Positions 6,237-14,960 are shown, counted from the first letter of the stretch. The stretch: 32,823 nt of DNA from Pseudomonadota bacterium (GCA_022705265.1 JAKJEU010000001.1:1-32823); one strand, 5' to 3'. The notes: generated by a model from the sequence alone, not told the origin. Program-made: numbers and translations.

Positions 6237-7931
6237 ATGTTTAAAACATTATCATCAAAGGTAATCACTTGCGTGCTTTTAATCATGGTTATATTGTCAG
6301 GGACTATGTATTATTTTGCAATTCAAAGAGCCGAACAAGTTATTTATGCAAATCTTAAAGATTCACAAAATTCTTACATGAATACTTTTGAATCAATTTT
6401 AAAAGGAATTCAAGATCGTAAAATAACGATATCACAAGATGGAACACTTATGATTGGTGAAACAAACCTTGAAAAAGATACTTTTTATGTTGACAGAATT
6501 TCTGAAATAATAAACGGAATTGCAACTATTTTCAAAGGGGACCTTCGTGTTTCGACTTCTCTTTTAAATGAAAAAGGCGAAAGAGTTTTAGGTACAACTT
6601 TGGCAAAAAATAAAATTTATGATACAGTCATAAAAAATAAAAAAGTTTACCATGGTGAAGCAACATTATTTGGCAAACATTATTTTACCATATATAAGCC
6701 TTTGTTTGATGAAGTTACAGGCAAGCAAGTAGGAGTGTTATTTTTAGGTTCTGATTCAACAAAGTTCATCAATCAACTTGATGGACTTGGAAAAATCATG
6801 CTTTACACCTCCATCATACTTTCTTTGATTGCTGGTTTAATCATGTTTTTTGTTTTAAGAGCTCAATTTGCTCCAATTCCTATATTAAATGACCTTATTT
6901 TAAAACTTTCGAATAATGATTTGAATGTTAGCGTCCCTGAACAGTTTAAAAAAAGAACCGATGAAGTCGGCTCTCTTAGCCATTCTGTGGAAGTATTTAA
7001 AAATGCCTTAGTCAATGTCGAAAACATGACAAGAGAACAGGAAGAATTAAAAAGACAAGCTGAAATTGAAAGAAAAAAAGCAATGCTGAGCATGGCTGAT
7101 GATTTTGATAAAAATGTCGGAACCATTGTTAACATTGTTGCTTCAACCGCAACTGAAATGGAAGCAATTGCATCAACCATGGCTGATACGGCTGAAAAAG
7201 CGTCTTCACTTGCGACAACTGGTTCTGCTGCTTCTGAGCAAGCATCAACCAATGTTCAAACTGTTGCTGCTGCTGCCGAAGAATTAGCTGGTTCTATTAC
7301 CGAAATTGCAAGACAGGTGGCTGAATCTTCTAAAATTTCAAATGTTGCTGTAAAAGAATCAGAAAATACAAGCAAAACAATGGAAAAACTTTCTGAATCT
7401 GCATCACGAATTGGTGAGGTTGTTAACTTAATCAAAGATGTTGCCGATCAAACCAATCTTCTTGCCTTAAATGCTACTATCGAAGCGGCTCGTGCGGGAG
7501 ATGCTGGTAAAGGTTTTGCTGTGGTTGCTAATGAAGTTAAATCTTTGGCAAACCAAACCGCAAAAGCAACCGAAGAAATCTCTGTCCAAGTCGATGATGT
7601 CCAAAGAACCAGTAACGAAGCCGTTGATGCGATAAGTCGAATCAGAGATACGATTAACAACATGAATGAAATTTCTGGTGCTATTGCTGCTGCTATCGAA
7701 GAACAAGGTGCTGCAACCCAAGAAATTTCAAGAAATATTCAACAAGCAGCAGCAGGAACTCAGGAAGTTTCTTCTAACATTGCTGGGGTTAACGAATCAG
7801 TTAACGAAGCGGGAAGAGCTGCTGGCGATGTTAGCCTTGCTTCAAGAGAATTATCAGAACAAGGAGAAAGACTTAAACAAGAAGTTACTAAATTTATAAA
7901 AAAGATAAGAGAAGACAACAAATTATCTTAA
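6237..7931 (+). CDS. Methyl-accepting chemotaxis protein with periplasmic single-Cache domain
   Basis: 564 residues. A membrane helix at about 8-28, a periplasmic Cache-like sensor at about 30-185 (LNEKGERVLGTTLAK and GKHYFTIYKPLFDEVTGKQVG are typical), a second helix at about 187-208, a HAMP linker to about 262, then the cytoplasmic signalling domain. The signalling hairpin includes IGEVVNLIKDVADQTNLLAL and IEAARAGDAGKGFAVVANEV (392-434), which contacts CheA and CheW. There is no C-terminal CheR-docking pentapeptide. The ligand is unknown; Cache receptors often sense organic acids or amino acids. ATG 6237 is chosen over TTG 6228 because AGGAG (6223-6227) is 9 bases upstream. It diverges from glnN; TATAAT lies at 6189-6194 without a clear -35. 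Confidence 0.95.
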   Translation: MFKTLSSKVITCVLLIMVILSGTMYYFAIQRAEQVIYANLKDSQNSYMNTFESILKGIQDRKITISQDGTLMIGETNLEKDTFYVDRISEIINGIATIFKGDLRVSTSLLNEKGERVLGTTLAKNKIYDTVIKNKKVYHGEATLFGKHYFTIYKPLFDEVTGKQVGVLFLGSDSTKFINQLDGLGKIMLYTSIILSLIAGLIMFFVLRAQFAPIPILNDLILKLSNNDLNVSVPEQFKKRTDEVGSLSHSVEVFKNALVNVENMTREQEELKRQAEIERKKAMLSMADDFDKNVGTIVNIVASTATEMEAIASTMADTAEKASSLATTGSAASEQASTNVQTVAAAAEELAGSITEIARQVAESSKISNVAVKESENTSKTMEKLSESASRIGEVVNLIKDVADQTNLLALNATIEAARAGDAGKGFAVVANEVKSLANQTAKATEEISVQVDDVQRTSNEAVDAISRIRDTINNMNEISGAIAAAIEEQGAATQEISRNIQQAAAGTQEVSSNIAGVNESVNEAGRAAGDVSLASRELSEQGERLKQEVTKFIKKIREDNKLS

Positions 7932-7957
7932 ACCAAATATTGAATTTATAAAAATCT

Positions 7958-7999
7958 AATAAGAGTATGTTAAAAAACTTGACATACTCTTATTTTTTT
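7958..7999 (+). terminator. Strong terminator of the chemoreceptor gene
   Basis: Perfect 13-bp stem: AATAAGAGTATGT (7958-7970) and ACATACTCTTATT (7982-7994), 11-nt loop, then a T run. Confidence 0.93.
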
Positions 8000-8020
8000 A
8001 ATATATTTATGATGTATATT

Positions 8021-8058
8021 TGTGTATAGACACACTGTAACAAATTTTAATAATTTGT
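8021..8058. repeat. Two adjacent short palindromes upstream of rpoH
   Basis: TGTGT-ATAG-ACACA (8021-8034) is followed by ACAAATT-TTAAT-AATTTGT (8040-8058). Both are perfect dyads in the 254-bp gap between the chemoreceptor and rpoH and could be operator sites. This is unproven in AT-rich DNA. Confidence 0.3.
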
Positions 8059-8143
8059 CATAAATTGTATCTCATTGATTATTCTTATGTTTTTTAAATA
8101 CAACCAATCAAGCTTGGTAAAAATCGTATTTTAATGCCACTTT

Positions 8144-8171
8144 AATTACAAAAATAAGTAACATTGTAATT
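8144..8171 (+). promoter_or_regulatory. Inverted repeat abutting the rpoH ribosome-binding site
   Basis: AATTACAA (8144-8151) and TTGTAATT (8164-8171) are perfect 8-bp arms with a 12-nt spacer. The right arm ends at the base before the GGGGGTG ribosome site (8172-8178). In mRNA it would form a hairpin beside the ribosome site; in DNA it could be an operator. rpoH translation is temperature-controlled by leader structure in other proteobacteria, so regulation is plausible but not shown. Confidence 0.4.
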
Positions 8172-8185
8172 GGGGGTGATGTCAA

Positions 8186-8983
8186 ATGAGTATGCTGTAT
8201 AAAGAGCGATTCGAAAACCGTGTCGCCATTGAAAATAAAGCCTATTATAATGAAATCCAAAATGCACCTATTTTAGAAAAAGCTTTGCAAAATAATCAAA
8301 AGCAAAGAGACCTTATGATTATAAGCCATTTAAGACTTGTCGTTAAAATCGCAAGAGGTTTTAGAAATCATAACCTTTCTATTTCTGATTTGGTATCAGA
8401 AGGGGTAATAGGATTAATCGAAGCAGTTGACCGTTTTGACGAAAAAAAAGGATATAATCTTTCTTCTTATGCTACTTTGTGGATTAAATCTGCTATTAAT
8501 TCGGCTATTTTACGAAACAAATCCTTGGTTAAAATGGGGACAAATGCTTCGGAAAGAAAATTGTTTTATAATCTTCATAAAATGGTGGATTTAAGCGATG
8601 AAGAAGTTGCCATGAAACTTGAAGTATCAGAAAGTCATGTAAAAACCATGAGAATGAGACTTTCTGGCAACGATTGTTCTCTTAATTCCAAGATTGGTGA
8701 AGACATGGAATTTATCGAAAATCTTTCATGCCAATCGAAAAACCAAGAGGATACATTGCTCGAAAAGGGAGAAAAAGAAGAGCTTGCAAGCATAGTAAAA
8801 AAAGCTTTGTCATGCCTTAACGAAAGAGAAAAAGACATAATCATAAAAAGAAAACTTAATGAAAAAACAAAGTCTTTGGAAGAACTTGCAAACGAATATA
8901 ATATTTCAAGCGAAAGAATAAGGCAAATCGAGAAAAAAGCCCTTCTTAAACTTAAAATATATATCGAGAACTCTAAGAAATAA
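8186..8983 (+). CDS. rpoH: Divergent RpoH-type (sigma-32) RNA polymerase sigma factor
   Basis: 265 residues, slightly shorter than usual RpoH (about 285-300). Region 2.1-2.2 is SHLRLVVKIARGF then DLVSEGVIGLIEAVDRFD. Region 2.4 includes YATLWIKSAINSAILRNKSLVKMG (95-118); the usual WW pair is LW. The RpoH box, QRKLFFNLR in typical members, is ERKLFYNLHK near 123-132. The C-terminal helix-turn-helix ends in SSERIRQIEKKALLKLK (region 4.2). Sigma-32 factors direct RNA polymerase to heat-shock promoters. The box and region 2 argue for RpoH rather than a flagellar or general-stress sigma, but the divergence leaves open a second, specialised RpoH. Its 3' end overlaps the convergent EF-G-like gene by 11 bp. 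Confidence 0.85.
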   Translation: MSMLYKERFENRVAIENKAYYNEIQNAPILEKALQNNQKQRDLMIISHLRLVVKIARGFRNHNLSISDLVSEGVIGLIEAVDRFDEKKGYNLSSYATLWIKSAINSAILRNKSLVKMGTNASERKLFYNLHKMVDLSDEEVAMKLEVSESHVKTMRMRLSGNDCSLNSKIGEDMEFIENLSCQSKNQEDTLLEKGEKEELASIVKKALSCLNEREKDIIIKRKLNEKTKSLEELANEYNISSERIRQIEKKALLKLKIYIENSKK

Positions 8984-10907
8984 TTTTATAATATCCCATA
9001 CCGTAACTTATTGTTTTTAATTGGTTTGAAAAATCATATAATTTTGACTTTGGGAGCTTAGCAAAAACTTCTTGAAAATCGCGACAATCTTTTTTCTCAA
9101 CTAAATCAAGAATCTTACCTTCATAATCAAAAATAAGCTTTTGCAATGCTCCCAAAGAATCATTTAAAACCGTAATTTTCAAACCAAAACTTGCTTCCAA
9201 ATTCTTTGTGAACTTTTCAATAACTCCACTCATAGCCTTTCTTGCCGCTATTTTAAATATTTCTTCGTTGCTATCAGTTTCATTATATTCAGCCGAAACA
9301 ATTCTTACTTCTATACCGACTATGGCATGATTTAATATAATTTCAAACAAACCATCATTTAAAGCTTTTTTCACACCTTTTGGTAAGTCAGCTTCAATTG
9401 ATATTTTTACTTCTTCCGTATCTGACAACGGGTAAATTTCATAATCAAATTCGGCGACCTCAACATGACCAAAAGCATTTTTTTGGTTATGTTCCATTTT
9501 TGCCTTAACCACTTTTGACAAAGTTTTTTTCATAGGAAATACCGCAGGTAAAACCTCTAAATCAAGCCCTGACATCTTTTTTATCAAAGACACAAGACAA
9601 GACAAATGTTCCCTTCCTTGACCCCAAAGAAAATATTTATCACTTTCTTTGATATAATCAAATTTAGATGATATATCGCTTAACTTAATATTTTCCAAAG
9701 CTTTAAGCAATAAAGGCTCATCGGAAATATTATAACCAGAAAACATAATCGATTGCATAACAGGAAGCGGAGCAATAAAGCTTTCGTTGGTTATATCGCC
9801 ATTTTCGTCATATCCTGCACCAACTTTTAACCCAAGCTTTGAAACAATAGCAATAATATCGCCTTTTTCAACTTCATCAACTTTGCAAGTCAAACAACCA
9901 TTAACCGAATAAAATAAACCCAATTTTTTAATTTCTCTTAAACCGTCTTTTAAAACTCTGGCATAAGAAATAACACCTTTATCATTATCAAAAATGTTTT
10001 TAAACACCTTGAAACATGAATTTTTACTTGTTACTTCATATCGTGAATAAATGTTATCAACACCCGTTACATCGTGTCTTAACGCCTTTAAAAGCCTGAA
10101 TATTCCTTCGTCATTTTCGGCAATTCCAAAAAACACAGGAACAATTTCACCCTTATTCATGGCAAAAGATAAGGCATCATAAACTTTATCTTTGGTTGGA
10201 TTTTTATCTTCGAGCAACATTTCAAGCAAAGTATCATTATATTCGGCCAATGCTTCGACAAGCTCTTGTTTCGCATCTTCTTTGTTATTGCTTACAAAGT
10301 TTGGAACATTATCCAAGTGCAAACTTTTGTTGTTTTTATATTCGGCATTACCGTATTTATAAGCTCTGTCTTGGATTAAATCAACGAAGCCTTTCACCTC
10401 TCCATCATTGTCTTGGATAGGAATTTCTCTTAAAGCAAGCATTGCCTCGGAATTATATTGGAGCGCATTTAAAACATCTTTTATCGAAACTTTCAAAGTA
10501 TCGATTTTGTTAATAAAAATAAGCCTTGGTATTTTATGCTCTTCCAAAAACCTCATAACATGGTGAATATAACCACATTTTTCAGGATCAGGTTCGCAAA
10601 CAACAATTGCAATATCCGAAACCATCAAAGCATTATATGTTTCTTGAACAAATTCTTGATACCCAGGGCAATCAATAAAAGTCCAATTATCACCAAGAAA
10701 AGAAGTATGAGCAACCGTCGAATTTATCGTGACACTTTTTCTTAAACTATGTTCAAAACTGTGATGGTTGTCGGAAAAACGAGTAAGTTCAAACTCGCCT
10801 CCTTTTGATAAAATCGCACCCGTAGTATATAAAATACTTTCAAGTAAAGAGGTTTTTCCGCTTCCATAAGCACCAACAATAGCAGCAACACGATTATTCT
10901 TTGTCAT
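8973..10907 (-). CDS. EF-G-like translational GTPase (non-canonical)
   Basis: 644 residues with elongation-factor-G domain order: N-terminal GTPase, then domains resembling II-V with the EF-G-type end regions. G1 is GAYGSGKTS (12-20), not the AHIDAGKT of true EF-G. G3 is DCPGYQEF (79-86), with Tyr where translational GTPases have the catalytic His. G4 is NKID (133-136). True EF-G is about 690-700 residues. EF-G-like paralogues of this type occur in many alphaproteobacteria with unknown function; this is probably not the housekeeping translocase. AAGGAG precedes the start. It lies 58 bp downstream of the aminotransferase on the same strand with no terminator between, so co-transcription is likely. 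Confidence 0.85.
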   Translation of the reverse strand: MTKNNRVAAIVGAYGSGKTSLLESILYTTGAILSKGGEFELTRFSDNHHSFEHSLRKSVTINSTVAHTSFLGDNWTFIDCPGYQEFVQETYNALMVSDIAIVVCEPDPEKCGYIHHVMRFLEEHKIPRLIFINKIDTLKVSIKDVLNALQYNSEAMLALREIPIQDNDGEVKGFVDLIQDRAYKYGNAEYKNNKSLHLDNVPNFVSNNKEDAKQELVEALAEYNDTLLEMLLEDKNPTKDKVYDALSFAMNKGEIVPVFFGIAENDEGIFRLLKALRHDVTGVDNIYSRYEVTSKNSCFKVFKNIFDNDKGVISYARVLKDGLREIKKLGLFYSVNGCLTCKVDEVEKGDIIAIVSKLGLKVGAGYDENGDITNESFIAPLPVMQSIMFSGYNISDEPLLLKALENIKLSDISSKFDYIKESDKYFLWGQGREHLSCLVSLIKKMSGLDLEVLPAVFPMKKTLSKVVKAKMEHNQKNAFGHVEVAEFDYEIYPLSDTEEVKISIEADLPKGVKKALNDGLFEIILNHAIVGIEVRIVSAEYNETDSNEEIFKIAARKAMSGVIEKFTKNLEASFGLKITVLNDSLGALQKLIFDYEGKILDLVEKKDCRDFQEVFAKLPKSKLYDFSNQLKTISYGMGYYKIIS

Positions 10908-10965
10908 ACTTCTTCTCCTTGGAAATTAGCGTTATTTAGGTTTTTAATTAAAGAGAAAGTTTGTT

Positions 10966-12168
10966 TTAAGAAAGACTTTCACAAAATTCCAAAATTCTTT
11001 TTGATGCTTCTTTTAAAACATCCAAAGAACAAGCATAGGAAAGACGAACATAAGGCGAAAGACCAAAAGCAACCCCAGGAACAATCGCAACACCTTTTTC
11101 TTCGAGCAAGAATTCAGCAAAATCAGAATCGTTGTTAATTACTTTGCCCTCTTTTGTCTTTTTACCAATTAAACCTTCGATTAAAGGGTAAACATAAAAA
11201 GCACCTTCTGGGGTAAGACATTGTACACCCTTTGCTTTGTTAAGTTCAGCAACAATAAAATCTCTTCTTTCTTTAAAAGCCTTGTTTCTTTCTTGTAAGA
11301 AAGACATATCACCATTCAAACCAACCGCAGAAGCAGTTTGGCAAATTGAAGCAGCATGAGAAGTGCTTTGAGATTGAAGTTTATTTACCGCCTTAATCAA
11401 ATCAAGTGGGCCAGCCGCATAACCAATTCTCCACCCAGGCATAGCAAAAGCCTTTGACATACCATTGATGATAACGCCTCTGGATTTCAATTTTGGTTCA
11501 GTTTGGATAATGTTTGCAAATTCAAAATCGTCATAAACAATATGTTCGTAAATATCATCGGTCATAACCCAAACATGAGGGTGTTTTAATAAAACTTCTG
11601 CCAAAGCTTTTAATTCCGACTTAGTATAAGCAGCACCAGTAGGATTTGATGGAGAATTTAAAATCAACCATTTAGTTTTATCAGTAATTGCATTTTCCAA
11701 ATCTTTTGGGCTTAATTTAAAATTGTCTTTTGCATGACAATCGACCATTACGCATTTGCCTTCAAAAAGCTTAACCACATCAGGATAAGAAACCCAATAA
11801 GGAGCAGGAATAATAACTTCGTCATCTTTATCAATGGTTGCCATGAAAACATTAAAGATTGAATGTTTACCACCGCAATTAACCGTAATTTCATCTACGG
11901 AATATTCAAGTCCATTTTCTCTTAAAAGCTTATCTTTAATCGCTTTTCTTACCTCAACAGTACCAGGAGTTAAAGTATATCTGCTGTCATTATTGTCGAT
12001 TGCTTTCTTTGCTGCATCTTTGATGTAATCAGGCACAGTAAAATCAGGTTCACCAACACTTAATGAAATGATGTCTCTTCCCATTGCTTTAAGTTCTTTT
12101 GCTTTTGAAGATATCGCCAAAGTAGGAGATGGCTTAATAAACGAAATTCGTTCTGCAATTATTCCCAT
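10966..12168 (-). CDS. aatA: Pyridoxal-phosphate aspartate aminotransferase (class I, Ib type)
   Basis: 400 residues from the ATG at 12166-12168. An upstream in-frame ATG at 12273 would add 35 residues of hydrophobic sequence unlike the family; AAGGA 8 bases before 12168 supports the shorter form. Typical blocks: LSVGEPDFTVPDYIKDAA, YTLTPGTVEVRKAI, NSPSNPTGAAY (PLP/substrate binding), DDIYEHIVYDD, and GMSKAFAMPGWRIGYAAG, with the Lys that forms the Schiff base. Later come YVYPLIEG and VRLSYACS, with a substrate-carboxylate-binding Arg. It interconverts aspartate plus 2-oxoglutarate and oxaloacetate plus glutamate; prephenate activity occurs in some relatives. It diverges from uvrB. Confidence 0.93.
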   Translation of the reverse strand: MGIIAERISFIKPSPTLAISSKAKELKAMGRDIISLSVGEPDFTVPDYIKDAAKKAIDNNDSRYTLTPGTVEVRKAIKDKLLRENGLEYSVDEITVNCGGKHSIFNVFMATIDKDDEVIIPAPYWVSYPDVVKLFEGKCVMVDCHAKDNFKLSPKDLENAITDKTKWLILNSPSNPTGAAYTKSELKALAEVLLKHPHVWVMTDDIYEHIVYDDFEFANIIQTEPKLKSRGVIINGMSKAFAMPGWRIGYAAGPLDLIKAVNKLQSQSTSHAASICQTASAVGLNGDMSFLQERNKAFKERRDFIVAELNKAKGVQCLTPEGAFYVYPLIEGLIGKKTKEGKVINNDSDFAEFLLEEKGVAIVPGVAFGLSPYVRLSYACSLDVLKEASKRILEFCESLS

Positions 12169-12220
12169 TAAAAAATTCCTTATGTTTATAAAATTTGCGT
12201 TATTCTTAACTTTCGTGATA

Positions 12221-12249
12221 TTAATAGCATAATATACCAAAAAACCCAA
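12221..12249 (-). promoter_or_regulatory. Candidate promoter for the aminotransferase/EF-G-like unit
   Basis: Minus strand: TTGGGT (12244-12249), 17-bp spacer ending in TGC, TATTAA (12221-12226); an extended -10 form. It lies 50-80 bp upstream of the start chosen at 12168, which also supports that start over 12273. Confidence 0.4.
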
Positions 12250-12271
12250 AAACAAAATTAAAAAAGAACTC

Positions 12272-14287
12272 ATGACAAGCGAAATATTTCCACTTTACAA
12301 CAAGACAAACCTTTCTGATAAGTTGGCTGATTTTAAAATGAATACCAGCTTTAACCCATCAGGCGACCAAGAACAAGCTATAACAAAATTGGTAAGTGGT
12401 ATAAACGAAAATAAAAGAAACCAAGTCTTGCTTGGCGTTACGGGAAGCGGTAAGACTTTCACCATGGCAAAGGTTATCGAAGCTTTAAAAAAGCCTGCGA
12501 TAATTATGGCTCATAACAAAACCTTAGCAGCTCAGCTTTACCAAGAGTTTAAAGAGTTTTTTCCAAATAACTCGGTAGAATATTTCGTATCATATTACGA
12601 TTATTTCCAACCAGAAGCCTATGTCCCAAGAACCGACACCTACATTGAAAAAGATTCAGCAATAAACGACGAAATCGACCGTATGAGACACTCTGCAACC
12701 CGCAACATTTTGGAAAGACGAGATGTAATTATCGTGGCTTCGGTTTCTTGTATCTATGGTCTTGGAAGTGTTGAATCTTATTCTTCCATGTCTTTGCCTT
12801 TGAAAAAAAACCAAGAAATTTCGATAAAAGAATTGGCTCAAAAACTTGTCGAGCTTCAATTCGAACGAAACGATATCGATTTTAAACGAGGAAGTTTCAG
12901 AATAAAAGGCGACAGTTTTGATATTTTCCCAGTCCATTACGAGGACAGAGCTTTGAAATTATCCTTTTTTGGTGATGAAATTGAATCTATTCATGAATTT
13001 GACCCTTTAACAGGGACAAAATATTTATCCGTCGAAGAAACCACAATTTACCCAGCCTCGCATTATGTAACCCCAAGACCTGCTTTATCCCAAGCAATTG
13101 AAAGCATAAAAGAAGAGCTAAAAGAAAGGCTTACATTTTTAAAAGAGCAAGGAAAACTTTTGGAAGCTCAACGATTGGAACAAAGGACAAAATTCGACCT
13201 TGAAATGTTAATTACTTCGGGAATGTGTAAGGGAATTGAAAATTATTCAAGATTTTTAACAGGAAGAAAACAAGGAGAACCACCTCCTACCTTATTTGAA
13301 TATTTGCCCGATGATGCGATATTATTCATTGATGAAAGCCATGTTTCCGTGCCTCAAATTGGGGGAATGTACAAGGGCGATTTTTCACGAAAAAGCACTT
13401 TGTCAGAATACGGTTTCCGTCTTCCAAGTTGCCTTGACAACCGCCCACTAAAATTTGAAGAATGGGATAGAATGAGACCAAAAACCGTGTTTGTTTCTGC
13501 CACCCCTGCTCCTTTTGAATTACGATTAACAAATGGGGAAGTTGTCGAACAAATAATAAGACCAACTGGACTTATCGACCCTGAATGTTTTATTCGTCCA
13601 ACCAAAAACCAAGTTCAAGATGTAATTGATGAATGTAAAAAAGTAATCAAAAATAATGAAAGAGTATTAATCACCACTTTAACCAAAAAAATGGCAGAAG
13701 ATTTAACCGAATTCATGCATGAACAAGGAGTTAAAGTCCGTTATATGCACTCGGATATCGACACTTTGGAAAGAATTGAAATCATTCGAGATTTAAGGCT
13801 TGGTGTTTTCGATGTTTTGGTCGGCATCAACCTTTTAAGAGAAGGTTTAGATATTCCTGAATGCTCTCTTGTCGCTATTTTGGACGCGGATAAAGAAGGC
13901 TTTTTAAGGTCCGAAATATCCCTTACCCAAACCATTGGAAGAGCAGCTCGGAATGTTAATGGTTATGTCATTTTATACGCTGATAAAATTACAAAATCCA
14001 TCGACAAAGCATTAAAAGAAACCAACCGACGCCGTGAAATTCAACAAAAATACAATGTTGAACATAATATCACCCCTACTTCGGTCAAGAAAAAGGTCGC
14101 GGATTTAATCAAGCTTAGCGACGAAAAAGGTAACAAAAATGGCAAAAACTCTTTAAGCGACAAGGAACTTAAACGAAAAATTGCCGAACTTACCAAACAA
14201 ATGAAAGCTTATGCTGAAAATCTTGAATTCGAAGAAGCAATGAAAATCCGCGATGAAATAAAAAGGCTAACTTCCAACAATCTTTGA
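12272..14287 (+). CDS. uvrB: Excinuclease ABC subunit B
   Basis: 671 residues, normal for UvrB, the helicase-like damage-verification subunit of nucleotide excision repair that receives DNA from UvrA and recruits UvrC. Visible: Walker A GVTGSGKT (55-62), the beta-hairpin region YYDYFQPEAYVPRTDTYIEK (108-127) that probes DNA, the IFIDESHV-type motif II (LFIDESHVSVPQ), SATPAPFEL, DILVGINLLREGLDIPE-like motif (FDVLVGINLLREGLDIPE), QTIGRAARN (motif VI), and the C-terminal UVR motif (LEFEEAMKIRDEIKRL) that binds UvrC. The N-terminus is uncertain: no clear ribosome site precedes 12272, and Met23 (12338) just before FNPSGDQEQAI is an alternative. It converges with a small membrane gene 3 bp away. 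Confidence 0.97.
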   Translation: MTSEIFPLYNKTNLSDKLADFKMNTSFNPSGDQEQAITKLVSGINENKRNQVLLGVTGSGKTFTMAKVIEALKKPAIIMAHNKTLAAQLYQEFKEFFPNNSVEYFVSYYDYFQPEAYVPRTDTYIEKDSAINDEIDRMRHSATRNILERRDVIIVASVSCIYGLGSVESYSSMSLPLKKNQEISIKELAQKLVELQFERNDIDFKRGSFRIKGDSFDIFPVHYEDRALKLSFFGDEIESIHEFDPLTGTKYLSVEETTIYPASHYVTPRPALSQAIESIKEELKERLTFLKEQGKLLEAQRLEQRTKFDLEMLITSGMCKGIENYSRFLTGRKQGEPPPTLFEYLPDDAILFIDESHVSVPQIGGMYKGDFSRKSTLSEYGFRLPSCLDNRPLKFEEWDRMRPKTVFVSATPAPFELRLTNGEVVEQIIRPTGLIDPECFIRPTKNQVQDVIDECKKVIKNNERVLITTLTKKMAEDLTEFMHEQGVKVRYMHSDIDTLERIEIIRDLRLGVFDVLVGINLLREGLDIPECSLVAILDADKEGFLRSEISLTQTIGRAARNVNGYVILYADKITKSIDKALKETNRRREIQQKYNVEHNITPTSVKKKVADLIKLSDEKGNKNGKNSLSDKELKRKIAELTKQMKAYAENLEFEEAMKIRDEIKRLTSNNL

Positions 14288-14290
14288 TAA

Positions 14291-14662
14291 TTATTTTGGC
14301 AAGAAACCCTTTAAATACTTAGCTGTTTTTGCAATAAAAAAGCCAAGAGGCGAAACATATACGGGAACTAAAAAAGCACCTTTGTAAGCCAAAATCATCA
14401 TCAAAAAACCAAAATAAATAAAAGCAAAAATAGATATACGATATGCTCTTATCACATGTTTTTTTGTTGGCTTATCTTTTATAAACAAATAATTATAAAC
14501 CCCCATCAAAATCAATGGAGCAAATCCAAGTAAATTATAAAAATATCCCTGTGGAACTCCAAAAACATTAAACATAGGTAATCTTACTCTATCCCCTAAA
14601 ATATAAGGTAATGACACCCAAAGCAAAACCCAAAAAAAGTTCTTTGTTTTAAAATTCTCCAT
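14291..14662 (-). CDS. Small predicted membrane protein
   Basis: 123 residues with about four hydrophobic segments (near 8-23, 40-60, 72-92, 95-112) and a basic C-terminus (AKTAKYLKGFLPK). No family recognised. A coding origin is supported by the open frame filling the gap between uvrB (3 bp away, convergent) and the divergent DUF3126 gene, and by typical membrane-protein composition; the ribosome site is poor. Function unknown. Confidence 0.6.
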   Translation of the reverse strand: MENFKTKNFFWVLLWVSLPYILGDRVRLPMFNVFGVPQGYFYNLLGFAPLILMGVYNYLFIKDKPTKKHVIRAYRISIFAFIYFGFLMMILAYKGAFLVPVYVSPLGFFIAKTAKYLKGFLPK

Positions 14663-14670
14663 ATAACCTC

Positions 14671-14700
14671 TTGACTTTAATAAAAATAATTAAGTATATA
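14671..14700 (+). promoter_or_regulatory. Candidate sigma-70 promoter for the DUF3126 gene
   Basis: TTGACT (14671-14676), 18-bp spacer, TATATA (14695-14700), about 40 bp before the ATG at 14742. Confidence 0.5.
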
Positions 14701-14741
14701 GAAAAATACTACATTAATAAAAATTTTAAAAGAGAGATATT

Positions 14742-14951
14742 ATGAAAGAATCAGAAATTGTAAATATTCAAGCCTATTTAAGGTCAAAATTTGGAACTGA
14801 ACGCATTTCAATCAAAAAAGGTGATGGAAAAGACGCTCCGGTTGAAGTTTATATAAACAAGGAATTCGTCGGACCAATTTACAGAAATGAAGATGAGGGT
14901 GAAGTTTCTTATGATTTCGTAATGTCTATTTTAAAAGAAGATTTGGAATAA
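14742..14951 (+). CDS. DUF3126 family protein
   Basis: 69 residues. The pattern of a short helix (IVNIQAYLRSKFG), a VEVYINKEFVGPIYRNEDEG strand region and the end SYDFVMSILKEDLE matches DUF3126 proteins, small soluble proteins found in alphaproteobacteria with no assigned function. A GAGAG ribosome site precedes the ATG. It has its own promoter and a strong terminator, so it is a single-gene unit. Useful mainly as a taxonomic marker. Confidence 0.85.
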   Translation: MKESEIVNIQAYLRSKFGTERISIKKGDGKDAPVEVYINKEFVGPIYRNEDEGEVSYDFVMSILKEDLE

Positions 14952-14960
14952 TCCTTATCA

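Noticed and set aside
8113..8142. Sigma-32 autoregulatory promoter before rpoH (CTTGGTA, 17 bp, CCACTT)
   Set aside because: Only the CTTG and CCA cores match the heat-shock consensus and spacing is at the edge; not strong enough to list as a promoter.
12169..12273. 35-residue hydrophobic N-terminal extension on the aspartate aminotransferase, perhaps a signal anchor
   Set aside because: The shorter start has a good ribosome site and matches the family; the promoter candidate at 12221-12249 would lie inside the extension. The extension is probably untranslated leader.
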